DNA from: Nocardia sp. SYP-A9097
GTDB lineage: Bacteria; Actinomycetota; Actinomycetes; Mycobacteriales; Mycobacteriaceae
NCBI RefSeq assembly: GCF_009649815.1
Contig: NZ_WJIC01000001.1
Span: 1-64,000, forward strand
Length of the DNA: 64,000 nt
Reading direction: 5' to 3'
Part shown: piece after piece, positions 8,363-17,111 of the stretch
Position numbering within the stretch: the stretch's first letter is position 1
Layout: the number at the start of each line of letters is the position of its first letter
The notes under the pieces: generated by a model
What the model saw: only the letters and a program-made list of their open reading frames with translations
Database searches by the model: none
What the model was told of the DNA's origin: nothing
Made by a program: the position numbers and the translations under genes

Positions 8363-9172
8363 CTAACCCTGCGCGCGGATATACGCCAACTGCGCATTGA
8401 CCGAACTGTGCGCGGCGGGCCACAGCCGCTTGTCCACATCCGCGTACACCTTGGCCACGATTTGCAGCGCCTTGGCATCGGGCCCCAGCTCGGCCAGCGC
8501 CGCCCGAACCTGGTTCAGCCGCTCCTCGCGATGCTTGATGTAGAAATCGATGACCGGCAAGGCATCCGGATGATCCGGCCCGTGCGCGGGCAGCAGCACC
8601 CGGCCGGGCGCGGCCTCGGCCAGCCGCCGCAGCGACTCCAGGTAATCGGCGAGTGCACCGTCGCGTGATTCGAGCACCGTTGTGCCGGTACCCAATACGG
8701 TGTCGCCGGTCAACAGTGCCGCGTCCCCGTCGTCCGGCCCGTCCACCAGGAAGCTCACCGAATCCTCGGTATGCCCCGGCGTGCCGAGCACGGTGATCCG
8801 CAGCCCCGCCGCCTCGATGACCTCACCGTCGGCGAGCACCGCGGTGGAGCCGTGCAGGAATTGGGAATCATTGGCGCGCACCGGAGTTCCGGTGGCCTTG
8901 ACCAGGCGATCGATTCCGCCGGTGTGATCGAGATGGTGATGGGTGACGAGCGTGAGCGCGATCTTCCCGCCGGTCTCGCGCACCAGTGCCTCGGTGTGCT
9001 TGCGATCCTTGGGCCCCGGGTCCACCAGCACGTACTCCGTGCTTCCCGGCGCGCGCAGCAGCCAGGTATTGGTGCCCTGCAAGGTCATTCCGCTGGGATT
9101 GTCCGCCAGCACGACGGCGGCGGACGGAGTCACTTGCCGCCGTTGCTCATACGCGGGATGAGTGAGGGTCAT
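8363..9172 (-). CDS. Metallo-beta-lactamase-fold hydrolase (Rv3677c-like)
   Basis: A 269-residue MBL-fold protein. The zinc-binding motif HxHxDH is present as THHHLDHTGG, with GHTEDSV and LLTGDTVLG providing the later metal-ligand His and Asp, and a final His in LLPAHGPDH. A C-terminal region resembling the LACTB2 winged domain follows (VIDFYIKHREERLNQV), so the substrate could be RNA or an acyl or glyoxalase-II-type thioester; the sequence does not decide. It is the last gene of a leftward group with RidA and the DUF4177-like protein, 81 bases downstream of ridA. Start ATG at 9172. Confidence 0.85.
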   Translation of the reverse strand: MTLTHPAYEQRRQVTPSAAVVLADNPSGMTLQGTNTWLLRAPGSTEYVLVDPGPKDRKHTEALVRETGGKIALTLVTHHHLDHTGGIDRLVKATGTPVRANDSQFLHGSTAVLADGEVIEAAGLRITVLGTPGHTEDSVSFLVDGPDDGDAALLTGDTVLGTGTTVLESRDGALADYLESLRRLAEAAPGRVLLPAHGPDHPDALPVIDFYIKHREERLNQVRAALAELGPDAKALQIVAKVYADVDKRLWPAAHSSVNAQLAYIRAQG

Positions 9173-9253
9173 GCTTCTGTCCTAACTCAGGGAGGGTGGC
9201 GGGTCCAGGGTTGAACTCACCACACCCCACCTCTTCCTCGAAAAAGGAAGGCG

Positions 9254-9721
9254 TCAGCGAACTTCGGCGATGAGTTCGACCTCTACCGGAGTGTTCTTCG
9301 GCAGTTCGGAGACGCCGACGGCGGAGCGCGCGTGCACGCCCGCATCACCGAAGACCTCGCCGAGGAAGTTCGATGCGCCGTTGATGACGACCGGCTGATC
9401 GTTGTATCCGGGTGCGGAGGCGACGAAGCCGACGACCTTCACGATGCGCACCACATTGTCGAGTCCGACCAGATCATGCACGGCGGCAAGGGCATTGAGC
9501 GCGCACAGTTGCGCCGCCGCGGCGGCCTGCTCGGTGGAGACCTCCGCGCCGACCTTGCCGGTCGCGGCGAGTTGCCCGTCGACGAACGGCAGCTGACCGG
9601 AGGTGTAGACCAGATTGCCGGTCCGAATCGCCGGAATGTACGCGGCCACGGGCGCGGCCACGGGGGGCAGTGTGAGCCCCAGCTTCTCCAGGTTCTCCGC
9701 CCAGGCGGTGGCGGCGGCCAT
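9254..9721 (-). CDS. RidA family (YjgF/YER057c) protein
   Basis: A 155-residue member of the RidA superfamily (Rv3678c position), cytosolic, usually a trimer that hydrolyses reactive enamine or imine intermediates released by PLP enzymes. Family features seen: VYTSGQLPFVDG near the N-terminus, LVGLDNVVRIVKV in the middle and ARSAVGVSELPKNTPVEVE near the end, where the Arg is at the position of the imine-binding residue of true RidA. Its ATG shares one base with the stop of the upstream small gene (TGATG, 9719-9723), so translation is coupled. The substrate cannot be read from sequence. Confidence 0.88.
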   Translation of the reverse strand: MAAATAWAENLEKLGLTLPPVAAPVAAYIPAIRTGNLVYTSGQLPFVDGQLAATGKVGAEVSTEQAAAAAQLCALNALAAVHDLVGLDNVVRIVKVVGFVASAPGYNDQPVVINGASNFLGEVFGDAGVHARSAVGVSELPKNTPVEVELIAEVR

Positions 9722-9885
9722 CAGTTCTTGGGTCGCTTCAGGTAGGCGACGTGCTGCTCACCGGTCGGGCCGGGCAGCACCGAGACGAGCTCCCAGCCGT
9801 CGGAGCCCCACTGGTCGAGGATTGCCTTGGTGGCGTGCGTCAACAGCGGCACGGTTGCGTACTCCCACGCGGTCACTTCACTCAT
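9721..9885 (-). CDS. DUF4177-like small protein
   Basis: A 54-residue protein, MSEVTAWEYATVPLL at its start, with the WEYxxxP, GWELVSVLP pattern typical of DUF4177-type small beta-alpha proteins. Upstream in-frame starts would give an implausible Arg-rich extension, so the ATG at 9885 is preferred. It is the first gene of the leftward set and is coupled to ridA by TGATG. A small protein in the same place (Rv3678A) is annotated in M. tuberculosis. Function unknown. Confidence 0.8.
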   Translation of the reverse strand: MSEVTAWEYATVPLLTHATKAILDQWGSDGWELVSVLPGPTGEQHVAYLKRPKN

Positions 9886-10091
9886 GCTGTGCATTCTGCC
9901 CTGCGCTCCGCTCCGGGCGTGTTCGCGCCCCCCTGTCCCACTTCGCTCCCCCGCTCCACTCAGTCCAGAAGCGGGACGGCCGCGAACATTTGGGCAGTCG
10001 CTCTCGGGAAAACCAAATTTCCAGAGTGGTGTATCAGACAGTCGGTGTCTCCTCTGGGCACGAACCAGGAACGAGTTATAGGCTCGCGAGC

Positions 10092-11129
10092 GTGGGAGTA
10101 CCGATAGCAGTGCCCGTTTCGGTTGAGCCGGGGGTCGAAGCAGGTTGGCCGGAGCGGGCGGACAAGGCCCGCCTGCATTACGTATCCGGAAAGGGCGGCA
10201 CCGGGAAATCCACGGTCGCGGCCGCATTGGCACTGGCACTCGCGGCGGGGGGCCGCCGCGTACTGCTGGTCGAGGTCGAGGGCAGACAATCCATCGCGCA
10301 GCTCTTCGATCTGCCGCCGTTGCCGCCCACCGAGACTCGCATCGCCACCGCCGACGGCGGGGGTGAGGTACTGGCTCTGGCGCTCGATGTGGAGCACGCC
10401 TTCCTCGAGTACCTCGACATGTTCTACAACCTGGGATTCGCCGGCCGCGCCATGCGCCGCGTGGGTGCCATCGAGTTCGTCACCACCATCGCGCCCGGTC
10501 TGCGGGACGTCATTCTCACCGGCAAGATCAAAGAGTGCGCGGTGCGCGTCGACAAGGCGGGTAAACCGGCCTATGACGAAATAGTCATCGACGCACCGCC
10601 TACCGGGCGGATCGCCGGCTTCCTGGATGTCACCCAGGCCATGGCCGAGATCGCGGGCGGTGGGCCGATCGCCTCTCAGGCCGAGGGTGTTTCGAAGCTG
10701 CTGCACTCGCCGCAGACCATGATTCATCTGGTCACGCTGCTGGAGGCGCTGCCGGTGCAGGAGACCGCGGACGCGGTCGCCGAACTCACCGCCAATGATC
10801 TGAATATCGGCACGGTCATCGTGAACCGCGCCGATGGGAGCTACCTCCCGCGCGCCCTGCGAGAGAAGGCCGCCGCCGGCGAATTCGACACCGAGGCGTT
10901 GCGCACCGGACTCGCCGAAGCGGGAATCACCTTGTCCGAGAACGACTTCCAGGGTCTGGTCGCCGAAACCCTGGAGCACTCCGCCCGCCTGCACGCGCAG
11001 GACGAGAACGCCGCCGACCTGGCGCAGGTCGATATCTCGCGGCTCTACCTGCCCGCACTGGCCGACGGCATGGATCTGGGTGGGCTGTACGAGCTGGCCG
11101 AAGTTTTGAGCGCGCAGGGAGTTCGCTGA
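10092..11129 (+). CDS. ArsA/GET3-type ATPase, first of pair (Rv3679-like)
   Basis: A ~345-residue P-loop ATPase of the anion-transporting ATPase (ArsA/Get3) family. The deviant Walker A motif [13 protein letters not shown] with the signature Lys is near residue 37; switch II is IDAPPTGR. Rv3679 and Rv3680 of M. tuberculosis form such a pair, linked to redox and drug-stress phenotypes. Start is uncertain: GTG at 10092 and GTG at 10110 are both in frame; GGGAG at 10094-10098 would favour 10110. It is followed after 2 bases by the second ATPase, so the two are one operon and probably one heteromeric complex. There is no arsenite metalloid-site Cys cluster, so arsenic export is unlikely. Confidence 0.88.
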   Translation: MGVPIAVPVSVEPGVEAGWPERADKARLHYVSGKGGTGKSTVAAALALALAAGGRRVLLVEVEGRQSIAQLFDLPPLPPTETRIATADGGGEVLALALDVEHAFLEYLDMFYNLGFAGRAMRRVGAIEFVTTIAPGLRDVILTGKIKECAVRVDKAGKPAYDEIVIDAPPTGRIAGFLDVTQAMAEIAGGGPIASQAEGVSKLLHSPQTMIHLVTLLEALPVQETADAVAELTANDLNIGTVIVNRADGSYLPRALREKAAAGEFDTEALRTGLAEAGITLSENDFQGLVAETLEHSARLHAQDENAADLAQVDISRLYLPALADGMDLGGLYELAEVLSAQGVR

Positions 11130-11131
11130 CC

Positions 11132-12298
11132 ATGATCGTTCCGGCCGATACCGTCCCCCTGGACATTTCGAAGATGATCGCCGATCCGACCGCCCGCATC
11201 GTGGTGTGCTGCGGGTCGGGTGGCGTCGGCAAGACCACCACCGCCGCGGCCATCGCGCTGCGCGCCGCCGAGGCGGGCCGCAAGGTCGTGGTGCTGACCA
11301 TCGATCCGGCGCGCCGGCTGGCGCAGTCGCTCGGGGTGAGCGATCTCGGAAACACCCCGCAGAAGGTCGAATTGGACGCCGGCGTCAAGGGCGAGCTCTT
11401 CGCCATGATGCTGAATATGCGCCGCACCTTCGATGACATGGTGCTCGAGCACACCAGCCCGGACAAGGCGGAGCAGATCTTCGCCAATCCGATCTATCAG
11501 ACGGTGGCCTCGTCCTTCGGTGGCACCTCCGAATACATGGCCATGGAGAAGCTCGGCCAGCTGGCGAGCAAGCGCGAGTGGGACCTCATCGTGGTCGATA
11601 CGCCGCCCTCGCGGAACGCCCTGGATTTCCTCGACGCGCCCAAGCGACTCGGCAATTTTTTGAACGGCAAGATGATTCGCGTGATCATGGCGCCGGGCCG
11701 GGGCGTGGGCAAGCTGGTGGCCGGCGCGATGAGCCTGGCGCTGCGCGGTGTGTCCACGATCGTCGGCGGACAGCTGCTCAAGGACGCCTCGGTATTCCTG
11801 CAGTCCCTCGAATCCATGTTCGGCGGTTTCCAGGATCGCGCGGATCGCACCTACGCCATGCTGTCCCGGCCCGGCACGCACTTCATCGTGGTGGCGGCGG
11901 CCGAACCCGATGCCCTGCGTGAGGCGTCGTTCTTCGTGGACCGGCTCTCCACCGACAAGATGCCCCTGGCCGGTCTGGTGCTCAATCGCACGCATCCGGT
12001 GCTGAGTTCGCTCTCGGCCGAGCAGGCGCAGGTGGCCGCCGACAAGCTGGTACCCGAGGCATCGGTGAACGGCGAATCCGAGACCCCGGCCGCGCTGGCC
12101 GCTGCCGTACTGCGGATTCACGCGCAGCGGGCGGTGACCGCGAAGCGGGAACAGCATCTGCTGCACCGATTCACCGGCGCGCACCCGAGCGTGCCGATCG
12201 CGGCGGTGACGGCACTGCCGTTCGAGGTCGCCGATGTCGAGGCGTTGCGCGCGGTCGGTGCGCAGCTGGCCGAGGCGGGGGCCCACAGGTCCGCCTGA
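11132..12298 (+). CDS. ArsA/GET3-type ATPase, second of pair (Rv3680-like)
   Basis: A 388-residue paralogue of the preceding gene, with Walker [17 protein letters not shown] (~residue 28), [10 protein letters not shown] and the switch-II motif [13 protein letters not shown]. In Get3-like proteins the invariant Lys of this Walker A binds across a dimer interface; the presence of two unlike subunits in one operon suggests a heterodimer. Start ATG at 11132, two bases after the preceding stop. The gene ends at a perfect palindromic terminator and faces whiB4, the same order as in M. tuberculosis. Confidence 0.9.
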   Translation: MIVPADTVPLDISKMIADPTARIVVCCGSGGVGKTTTAAAIALRAAEAGRKVVVLTIDPARRLAQSLGVSDLGNTPQKVELDAGVKGELFAMMLNMRRTFDDMVLEHTSPDKAEQIFANPIYQTVASSFGGTSEYMAMEKLGQLASKREWDLIVVDTPPSRNALDFLDAPKRLGNFLNGKMIRVIMAPGRGVGKLVAGAMSLALRGVSTIVGGQLLKDASVFLQSLESMFGGFQDRADRTYAMLSRPGTHFIVVAAAEPDALREASFFVDRLSTDKMPLAGLVLNRTHPVLSSLSAEQAQVAADKLVPEASVNGESETPAALAAAVLRIHAQRAVTAKREQHLLHRFTGAHPSVPIAAVTALPFEVADVEALRAVGAQLAEAGAHRSA

Positions 12299-12386
12299 CG
12301 CATTTGCGCCGCAGTTGGCGTAAGTACGCAACCCCCCTGAATCGCGCTGGAGGATTTGCCTGTTCTGCCCGTTCCTACCCCGGAAA

Positions 12387-12418
12387 TGGACCGAGCCCGC
12401 AGCTGCGGGCTCGGTCCA
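12387..12418. terminator. Perfect 32-bp palindrome between convergent genes
   Basis: TGGACCGAGCCCGCAG (12387-12402) is followed at once by its exact reverse complement (12403-12418). It sits between the end of the second ATPase gene and the end of whiB4 and should terminate both. Confidence 0.85.
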
Positions 12419-12440
12419 CTCTGCTTATGGGGGATAGGGG

Positions 12441-12764
12441 TTACATGGCTACTTTCTGCGTGCGCTGGACCCGGAAGAAATCGGCCCAGGATGTCACCTC
12501 GGGATGCTGCTTGAGCAGCGCACGGCGCTGCCGCTCGGTCATGCCGCCCCACACACCGAACTCGACGCGGTTGTCCAGGGCATCGGCCCCGCACTCCATC
12601 AGGACCGGGCAGTGCCGGCAGATGGTTGCCGCTTTGCGCTGCGCCGCGCCTCGCACGAACAACTGGTCGGGATCCACTTCCTTGCATCGCGCCTGGGAGA
12701 CCCAGGCGATCCTCGCTTCGGCCTGCTCCACGTCCAATCGAGCTATCGGGGTAGTCATGTGCAT
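12441..12764 (-). CDS. whiB4: WhiB-family redox regulator WhiB4
   Basis: A 107-residue iron-sulfur regulator. The four cluster ligands are Cys27, Cys49, Cys52 and Cys58 (C-X21-C-X2-C-X5-C), followed by the WhiB signature GVWGGMTERQRR and a basic tail. In mycobacteria WhiB4 senses O2 and NO through its [4Fe-4S] cluster and represses antioxidant genes. Two in-frame ATGs exist (12764 and 12758); either gives a normal length. The 300 bases to the ponA2 start on the other side hold no other gene and must carry both divergent promoters. Confidence 0.93.
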   Translation of the reverse strand: MHMTTPIARLDVEQAEARIAWVSQARCKEVDPDQLFVRGAAQRKAATICRHCPVLMECGADALDNRVEFGVWGGMTERQRRALLKQHPEVTSWADFFRVQRTQKVAM

Positions 12765-13064
12765 TTAAGTGCCCCTTTGCAGTCCGAACACCGGGTCACG
12801 GCGCTCCAGAATCGCGTGTGCAGCGCGCAGATACCCAACCCCACTGCGAACTGCACCACATTCCACTTTGAGTGTTAGCTCTATCACACTGGGTTCTCAA
12901 TCTAGATAGTGGTGCACGGCCAGCGCAAGACCGTCCTGAGATTTTCTGGTACGTCCGTCCATGCATTCGTTGCCTAAAACCGGGCAGTCGGCATGATTGC
13001 GACGAATGGACACCCTTGCCCGGGCGGACGCCGAGCGCCGGAAAGGGCAATTAGGCTATGGGTC

Positions 13065-15431
13065 GTGCCGATCACACGAACGCTCGCGAGACTGGCCGGC
13101 AGCTGTGTCCTGGCCGCCGTTCTCCTCGCCGGGCTGCTGTTTCCACTCGCCGGCGGCTTCGGCTATATCTCGAACCGAGCCGCCGACGCCGTAGACAACG
13201 TCTCCGCCGAATTGGTGGAGGGCGCGGTCCCGGCGGTGTCGACCATGGTCGACGCGAACGGGCAGCCGTTCGCATGGCTGTACGAGCAGCGGCGATTCGA
13301 AGTCCCCAGCGACAAGATCTCCAACGACATGAAGCTCTCGCTCGTGTCCGTGGAGGACAAACGCTTCGCCGAACACGGTGGCGTGGACTGGCAAGGCACC
13401 TTCCGGGCCTTCCTGACCAACACCAGCGGCGGCGAAGTGCAGCAGGGTGGTTCGACCATCGACCAGCAGTATGTGAAGAACTACCTGCTGCTGGTGGTGG
13501 CCAAGACCGACGCCGAACGCCGCGCCGCCACCGAGACCACACCCGCCCGCAAGATCCGTGAGATCCGCATGGCGATGACGCTGGACAAGCAGCTCACCAA
13601 GGACGAGATCCTCACCCGCTATCTGAACCTGGTGCCGTTCGGCAACTCGTCCTACGGCATCCAGGACGCCGCGCAGACCTACTTCGGCGTGGACGCCAAG
13701 GATCTGACCATCGTGCAGTCGGCCATGCTGGCCGGCATGGTGCAGTCCAGCTCCAAGCTGAACCCGTACACCAACCCGGCGGGCGTGCTGGAGCGCCGGA
13801 ACACCGTGCTGGACACGCTGATCGCCAATATCCCCAGCCGGGCCGACGAATTCCGCAAGGCCAAGACCGATCCGCTGGGCGTGCTGCCCGAGCCCAAGGG
13901 CCTGCCGCGCGGCTGTATCGCCGCCGATGACCGCGGGTTCTTCTGCGATTACGCGCTGCAGTACCTGGCCAACGCGGGCATCAGCCGCGACCAGATCGAC
14001 AAGGGCGGCTACCTGATTCGTACCACCCTCGATCCGGATGTGCAGAACTCGACCAAGGCGTCGGTCACCGCGAACGCGGATCCGAATCTGGACGATATTG
14101 CCTCGGTCATGAATGTCATTGCCCCCGGCCAGGATTCGCATCCGCTGCTGGCGATGGCGTCCAGCCGCACCTACGGGCTGGACGGTAATGCGCATCAAAC
14201 CGTGCAGCCGCAGCCGTATTCGCTGGTCGGCGATGGCGCGGGCTCGATTTTCAAGATCTTCACCACGGCCGCCGCGATGGAGAAGGGGCTGGGCATCAAC
14301 GCTCAGCTGGACGTGCCCGCGAACTTCTCCGCCAAGGGCATGGGTAACAGTGGCACGCCGGGCTGCCCGGCCGAGACGTACTGCGTCAAGAACGCGGGCG
14401 CGTACAAGTCGCCCATGTCGGTGACCGAGGCCCTCGCGACCTCGCCGAATACGGCCTTCGTCAAGCTGATTCAGGCCGTGGGCGTCACCCCGACCGTGGA
14501 TATGGCGGTGCGCCTGGGTATGCGCTCGTACGCGCAGCCGGGCACCTCCGGGCATGGCAATCAGAGCCTGGCCGACATGGTCAAGGATCAGAACCTCGGC
14601 TCGTTCACCCTCGGCCCGGTCGGCGTGAACGCCCTCGAACTGTCGAATGTGGCCGCGACGCTGGCCTCCAGCGGTCGCTGGTGCCCGCCCACTCCGATCA
14701 AGGAGGTGGTGGATCGCAGCGGTAAGACGGTGCCGCTCACACAGCAGGCGTGTGAGCAGGTGGTCGATCCCGGGCTGGCGAATACCCTCGCCAACGCGCT
14801 CGGCAAGGACGTGGTGTCCGGTACCGGTGCGGGTGCGGCCGGATCGGTGGGCTGGAACTTCCCGCTGTCCGCCAAGACCGGAACCACCGAGACGCACCGC
14901 TCCTCGGCCTTCCTGGCGTTCAGCAACTCGTTCGCGGGCTCGGCGTACATCTACGGCGACAGCCCGACTCCGGGCGAGATCTGCTCGTATCCGCTGCGCA
15001 ACTGCGGCAGCGGCAATCTGTTCGGCGGTAATGAACCGGCACGGACGTGGCTGGGCGCGATGAAGAATGTGCTCGGCAAGTTCCCGCCGCTGGGCCTACC
15101 ACCGCTGGACGACAAGTACGTGCGCGGTTCGAACAATTCGCAGATTCCGGATGTGATCGGCCAGAACCAGTCCGAGGCGACCGCGAGTCTGATCGCCGCG
15201 GGCTTCCAGGTGTCGGTGACCTCGGCTCCCGGTGCGAACAAGGGGACGGTCATGAGCATCTCGCCGGATGGTTCGGCGATTCCGGGCTCGGTGATCACGA
15301 TCTACGTGAGCGACGGCACCCAGCATCCACTGCCGGCGTCGAATGCCCCGCAGCCGACGGTCCCGGGCATTCAGATACCGGGGCTGCCGCAGCTGCCACC
15401 CATCCCGATCCCCATCCCGATTCCGCGATAA
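13065..15431 (+). CDS. ponA2: Class A penicillin-binding protein PonA2
   Basis: A 788-residue bifunctional peptidoglycan synthase anchored by one N-terminal helix (~10-33). The glycosyltransferase domain has VEDKRFAEHGG (catalytic Glu97) and QQGGSTIDQQYVKNY. The transpeptidase domain has the nucleophile Ser394 in GSIFK, SPN at 460-462 and KTGT from Lys604. A PASTA domain follows (~692-755; IPDVIGQNQSEA) and a Pro/Ile tail (PIPIPIPIPR). The GTG at 13065 is used because it begins at the membrane anchor (MPITRTLARLAG); earlier starts add a charged leader. It fits PonA2 of M. tuberculosis (Rv3682), including its place beside whiB4 and the metallophosphoesterase. Confidence 0.94.
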   Translation: MPITRTLARLAGSCVLAAVLLAGLLFPLAGGFGYISNRAADAVDNVSAELVEGAVPAVSTMVDANGQPFAWLYEQRRFEVPSDKISNDMKLSLVSVEDKRFAEHGGVDWQGTFRAFLTNTSGGEVQQGGSTIDQQYVKNYLLLVVAKTDAERRAATETTPARKIREIRMAMTLDKQLTKDEILTRYLNLVPFGNSSYGIQDAAQTYFGVDAKDLTIVQSAMLAGMVQSSSKLNPYTNPAGVLERRNTVLDTLIANIPSRADEFRKAKTDPLGVLPEPKGLPRGCIAADDRGFFCDYALQYLANAGISRDQIDKGGYLIRTTLDPDVQNSTKASVTANADPNLDDIASVMNVIAPGQDSHPLLAMASSRTYGLDGNAHQTVQPQPYSLVGDGAGSIFKIFTTAAAMEKGLGINAQLDVPANFSAKGMGNSGTPGCPAETYCVKNAGAYKSPMSVTEALATSPNTAFVKLIQAVGVTPTVDMAVRLGMRSYAQPGTSGHGNQSLADMVKDQNLGSFTLGPVGVNALELSNVAATLASSGRWCPPTPIKEVVDRSGKTVPLTQQACEQVVDPGLANTLANALGKDVVSGTGAGAAGSVGWNFPLSAKTGTTETHRSSAFLAFSNSFAGSAYIYGDSPTPGEICSYPLRNCGSGNLFGGNEPARTWLGAMKNVLGKFPPLGLPPLDDKYVRGSNNSQIPDVIGQNQSEATASLIAAGFQVSVTSAPGANKGTVMSISPDGSAIPGSVITIYVSDGTQHPLPASNAPQPTVPGIQIPGLPQLPPIPIPIPIPR

Positions 15432-15454
15432 CGGGATTCGAGTGACGAACTGAG

Positions 15455-15486
15455 CGTGGCCCCTTGCCGATTGGCGAGGGGCCACG
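15455..15486 (+). terminator. Terminator after ponA2
   Basis: CGTGGCCCCT (15455-15464) pairs with AGGGGCCACG (15477-15486). The stem continues through a T-G wobble and GCC/GGC to a GATT loop, giving 14 pairs. It begins 24 bases after the ponA2 stop. Confidence 0.85.
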
Positions 15487-15510
15487 GTCGTTCACCGACC
15501 ACAAAACGCA

Positions 15511-15544
15511 CGTGGCCCCGCACCGGTGTCGGTGCGGGGCCACG
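15511..15544 (-). terminator. Terminator after the YqeY-like gene
   Basis: CGTGGCCCCGCACC (15511-15524) pairs perfectly with GGTGCGGGGCCACG (15531-15544) around a 6-base loop. It lies 18 bases beyond the stop of the leftward YqeY-like gene. Its outer nine bases, CGTGGCCCC, are the same as in the neighbouring ponA2 terminator. Confidence 0.85.
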
Positions 15545-15562
15545 AAACCTGGTGCGCAGCGC

Positions 15563-16027
15563 TCAGAGCCGCGCTTTGACCGCCGCCGACACGCGGGTGC
15601 CGTCGGCACGCCCGGCCGCCAGGGCGGTGGCGATCTTCATGACCTGACCCATCTGCCGCATGCCCGGGCGCTCCCCCAGCTGCTCGGCGACATCGGCAAT
15701 GGCGGTGTCGGCGATATCGGCCACCTCGGCGTCGGTGAGCGGGGTCGGCAGGTATTCGTCGATGATCTGCTCTTCGGCGCGCTCGGTGGCGGCGAGTTCT
15801 CCGCGCCCGGCCTGTTCGTAGACGACGGCGGCCTCGTTGCGCTTCTTCGCTTCCTTGGACAGGACGGCGATGACCTCGGCGTCGCTGAGTTCCTTGGCCT
15901 GGGTGCCGGCGACCTCGGCGGTCTGCACGGCGGCGAGCAGCATGCGCACCGTATTGAGGCGCAGCGTGTCCTTGGCCTTCATTGCGGTGGTGAGATCCGC
16001 GCGCAGCTTCGATTTGAGTTCCGACAT
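15563..16027 (-). CDS. GatB/YqeY domain protein
   Basis: A 154-residue soluble protein of the YqeY family, related to the tail domain of the amidotransferase subunit GatB. Start MSELKSKLRADL and the segments KDTLRLNTVRMLLAA and EQIIDEYLPTPLTDAE are typical. YqeY proteins are thought to touch tRNA-dependent amidation or tRNA binding, but their role is not settled. The ATG at 16027 is preferred to one at 16096, which would add a poorly conserved leader overlapping the divergent promoter. It faces ponA2 and is divergent from the metallophosphoesterase gene, 69 bases away. Confidence 0.9.
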   Translation of the reverse strand: MSELKSKLRADLTTAMKAKDTLRLNTVRMLLAAVQTAEVAGTQAKELSDAEVIAVLSKEAKKRNEAAVVYEQAGRGELAATERAEEQIIDEYLPTPLTDAEVADIADTAIADVAEQLGERPGMRQMGQVMKIATALAAGRADGTRVSAAVKARL

Positions 16028-16096
16028 GGCCGCCACGGTACCGCCCATCACCCGCGAGGCTCGACGCATTTTCAACGGGTCGCCTATTCTGGGCAA

Positions 16097-17059
16097 ATGC
16101 CCGTAATCTCGACCGCCACCCTTCGCCGTACCGCTCTGGGAGCCGCGGGGGCCGCCGTCGCCGGAGTCGGATACGCCACGCTGATCGAGCGCAATGCCTT
16201 CACCCTGCGTGAGGCAACACTGCCGGTGCTGGCCCCGGGTAAACCCTCGCTACGTGTCTTGCACATCTCCGACCTGCACATGATGCCCGGTCAGCAGTTG
16301 AAGCAGGCGTGGCTGCGGGAGCTGGATCGCCTGGAACCGGATCTGGTGGTGAACACCGGTGACAATCTCTCGCATATGAAGTCGGTGCCCGCGGTGGTGC
16401 AGGCGCTGGGCGGGTTGCTGGCGCGTCCCGGCATTTTCGTGTTCGGGTCGAACGACTATTTCGCGCCGGTGCCGAAGAATCCGCTGAAGTACTTCAAGAA
16501 GGATCACAAGCGGGTTTTCGGTGATCCGCTGCCGTGGCAGGATCTGCGGGCCGCGTTCACCGAGCGGGGCTGGCTGGATCTGACGCATGTGCGCCGCGAT
16601 ATCGAGGTCGCCGGGGTGAAGATCTCGACCGCGGGCGTGGATGACCCGCATCTGCAGCGGGATCGCTACGACACCGTGGCGGGTGCGCCGAATCCGCTGG
16701 CGGACTTGAGTATCGGGCTCACGCATTCGCCGGAGCCGCGGGTGCTGGATCGTTTCGCGGGTGACGGTTACGACCTGATCATGGCGGGGCATACCCATGG
16801 CGGGCAGCTGTGTATCCCGGGTTTCGGTGCGCTGGTTACCAATTGCGGTATCGACCGGGCGCGGGTGAAGGGTCCCTCGCAGTGGGGCGCGCACACCAAA
16901 CTGCATGTCTCGGCCGGGCTGGGTACTTCGCCGTGGGCGCCGTACCGGTTCTGCTGTCGTCCGGAGGCCACGCTGGTGACGCTCGTCGGCGCGCCGCCGA
17001 AGCAGCCGGTCGCCGAATCGGGTCGCGGGCGCACCACTTCGGAGGCTGTCGCGCGATAG
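16097..17059 (+). CDS. Metallophosphoesterase, YkuE/Rv3683-like
   Basis: A 320-residue calcineurin-like phosphoesterase. The N-terminus has a twin-arginine-like stretch followed by a hydrophobic segment (TLRRTALGAAGAAVAGVGYA), so it is probably anchored in or exported through the membrane. Metal-ligand motifs are all present: HISDLHMM, NTGDNLSHM, FGSNDYF (replacing the common GNHD), and AGHTHGGQ. Start ATG at 16097 is downstream of the divergent yqeY promoter. The family includes UDP-diacylglucosamine and phospholipid-type phosphatases; the substrate cannot be named. This position after ponA2 is conserved in mycobacteria (Rv3683). Confidence 0.88.
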   Translation: MPVISTATLRRTALGAAGAAVAGVGYATLIERNAFTLREATLPVLAPGKPSLRVLHISDLHMMPGQQLKQAWLRELDRLEPDLVVNTGDNLSHMKSVPAVVQALGGLLARPGIFVFGSNDYFAPVPKNPLKYFKKDHKRVFGDPLPWQDLRAAFTERGWLDLTHVRRDIEVAGVKISTAGVDDPHLQRDRYDTVAGAPNPLADLSIGLTHSPEPRVLDRFAGDGYDLIMAGHTHGGQLCIPGFGALVTNCGIDRARVKGPSQWGAHTKLHVSAGLGTSPWAPYRFCCRPEATLVTLVGAPPKQPVAESGRGRTTSEAVAR

Positions 17060-17111
17060 GCGTCCGCCGCGATATACAACGCGGTATGTAGTCGTCAGTC
17101 AGGGGTGTGCC

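Noticed and set aside
10092..12298. Arsenic resistance operon
   Set aside because: The two ATPases lack an adjacent ArsB or ArsR gene and the metalloid-binding Cys arrangement; synteny points to the Rv3679/Rv3680 pair.
13056..14897. 613-codon minus-strand frame opposite ponA2
   Set aside because: Shadow of ponA2, whose transglycosylase and transpeptidase motifs are complete.
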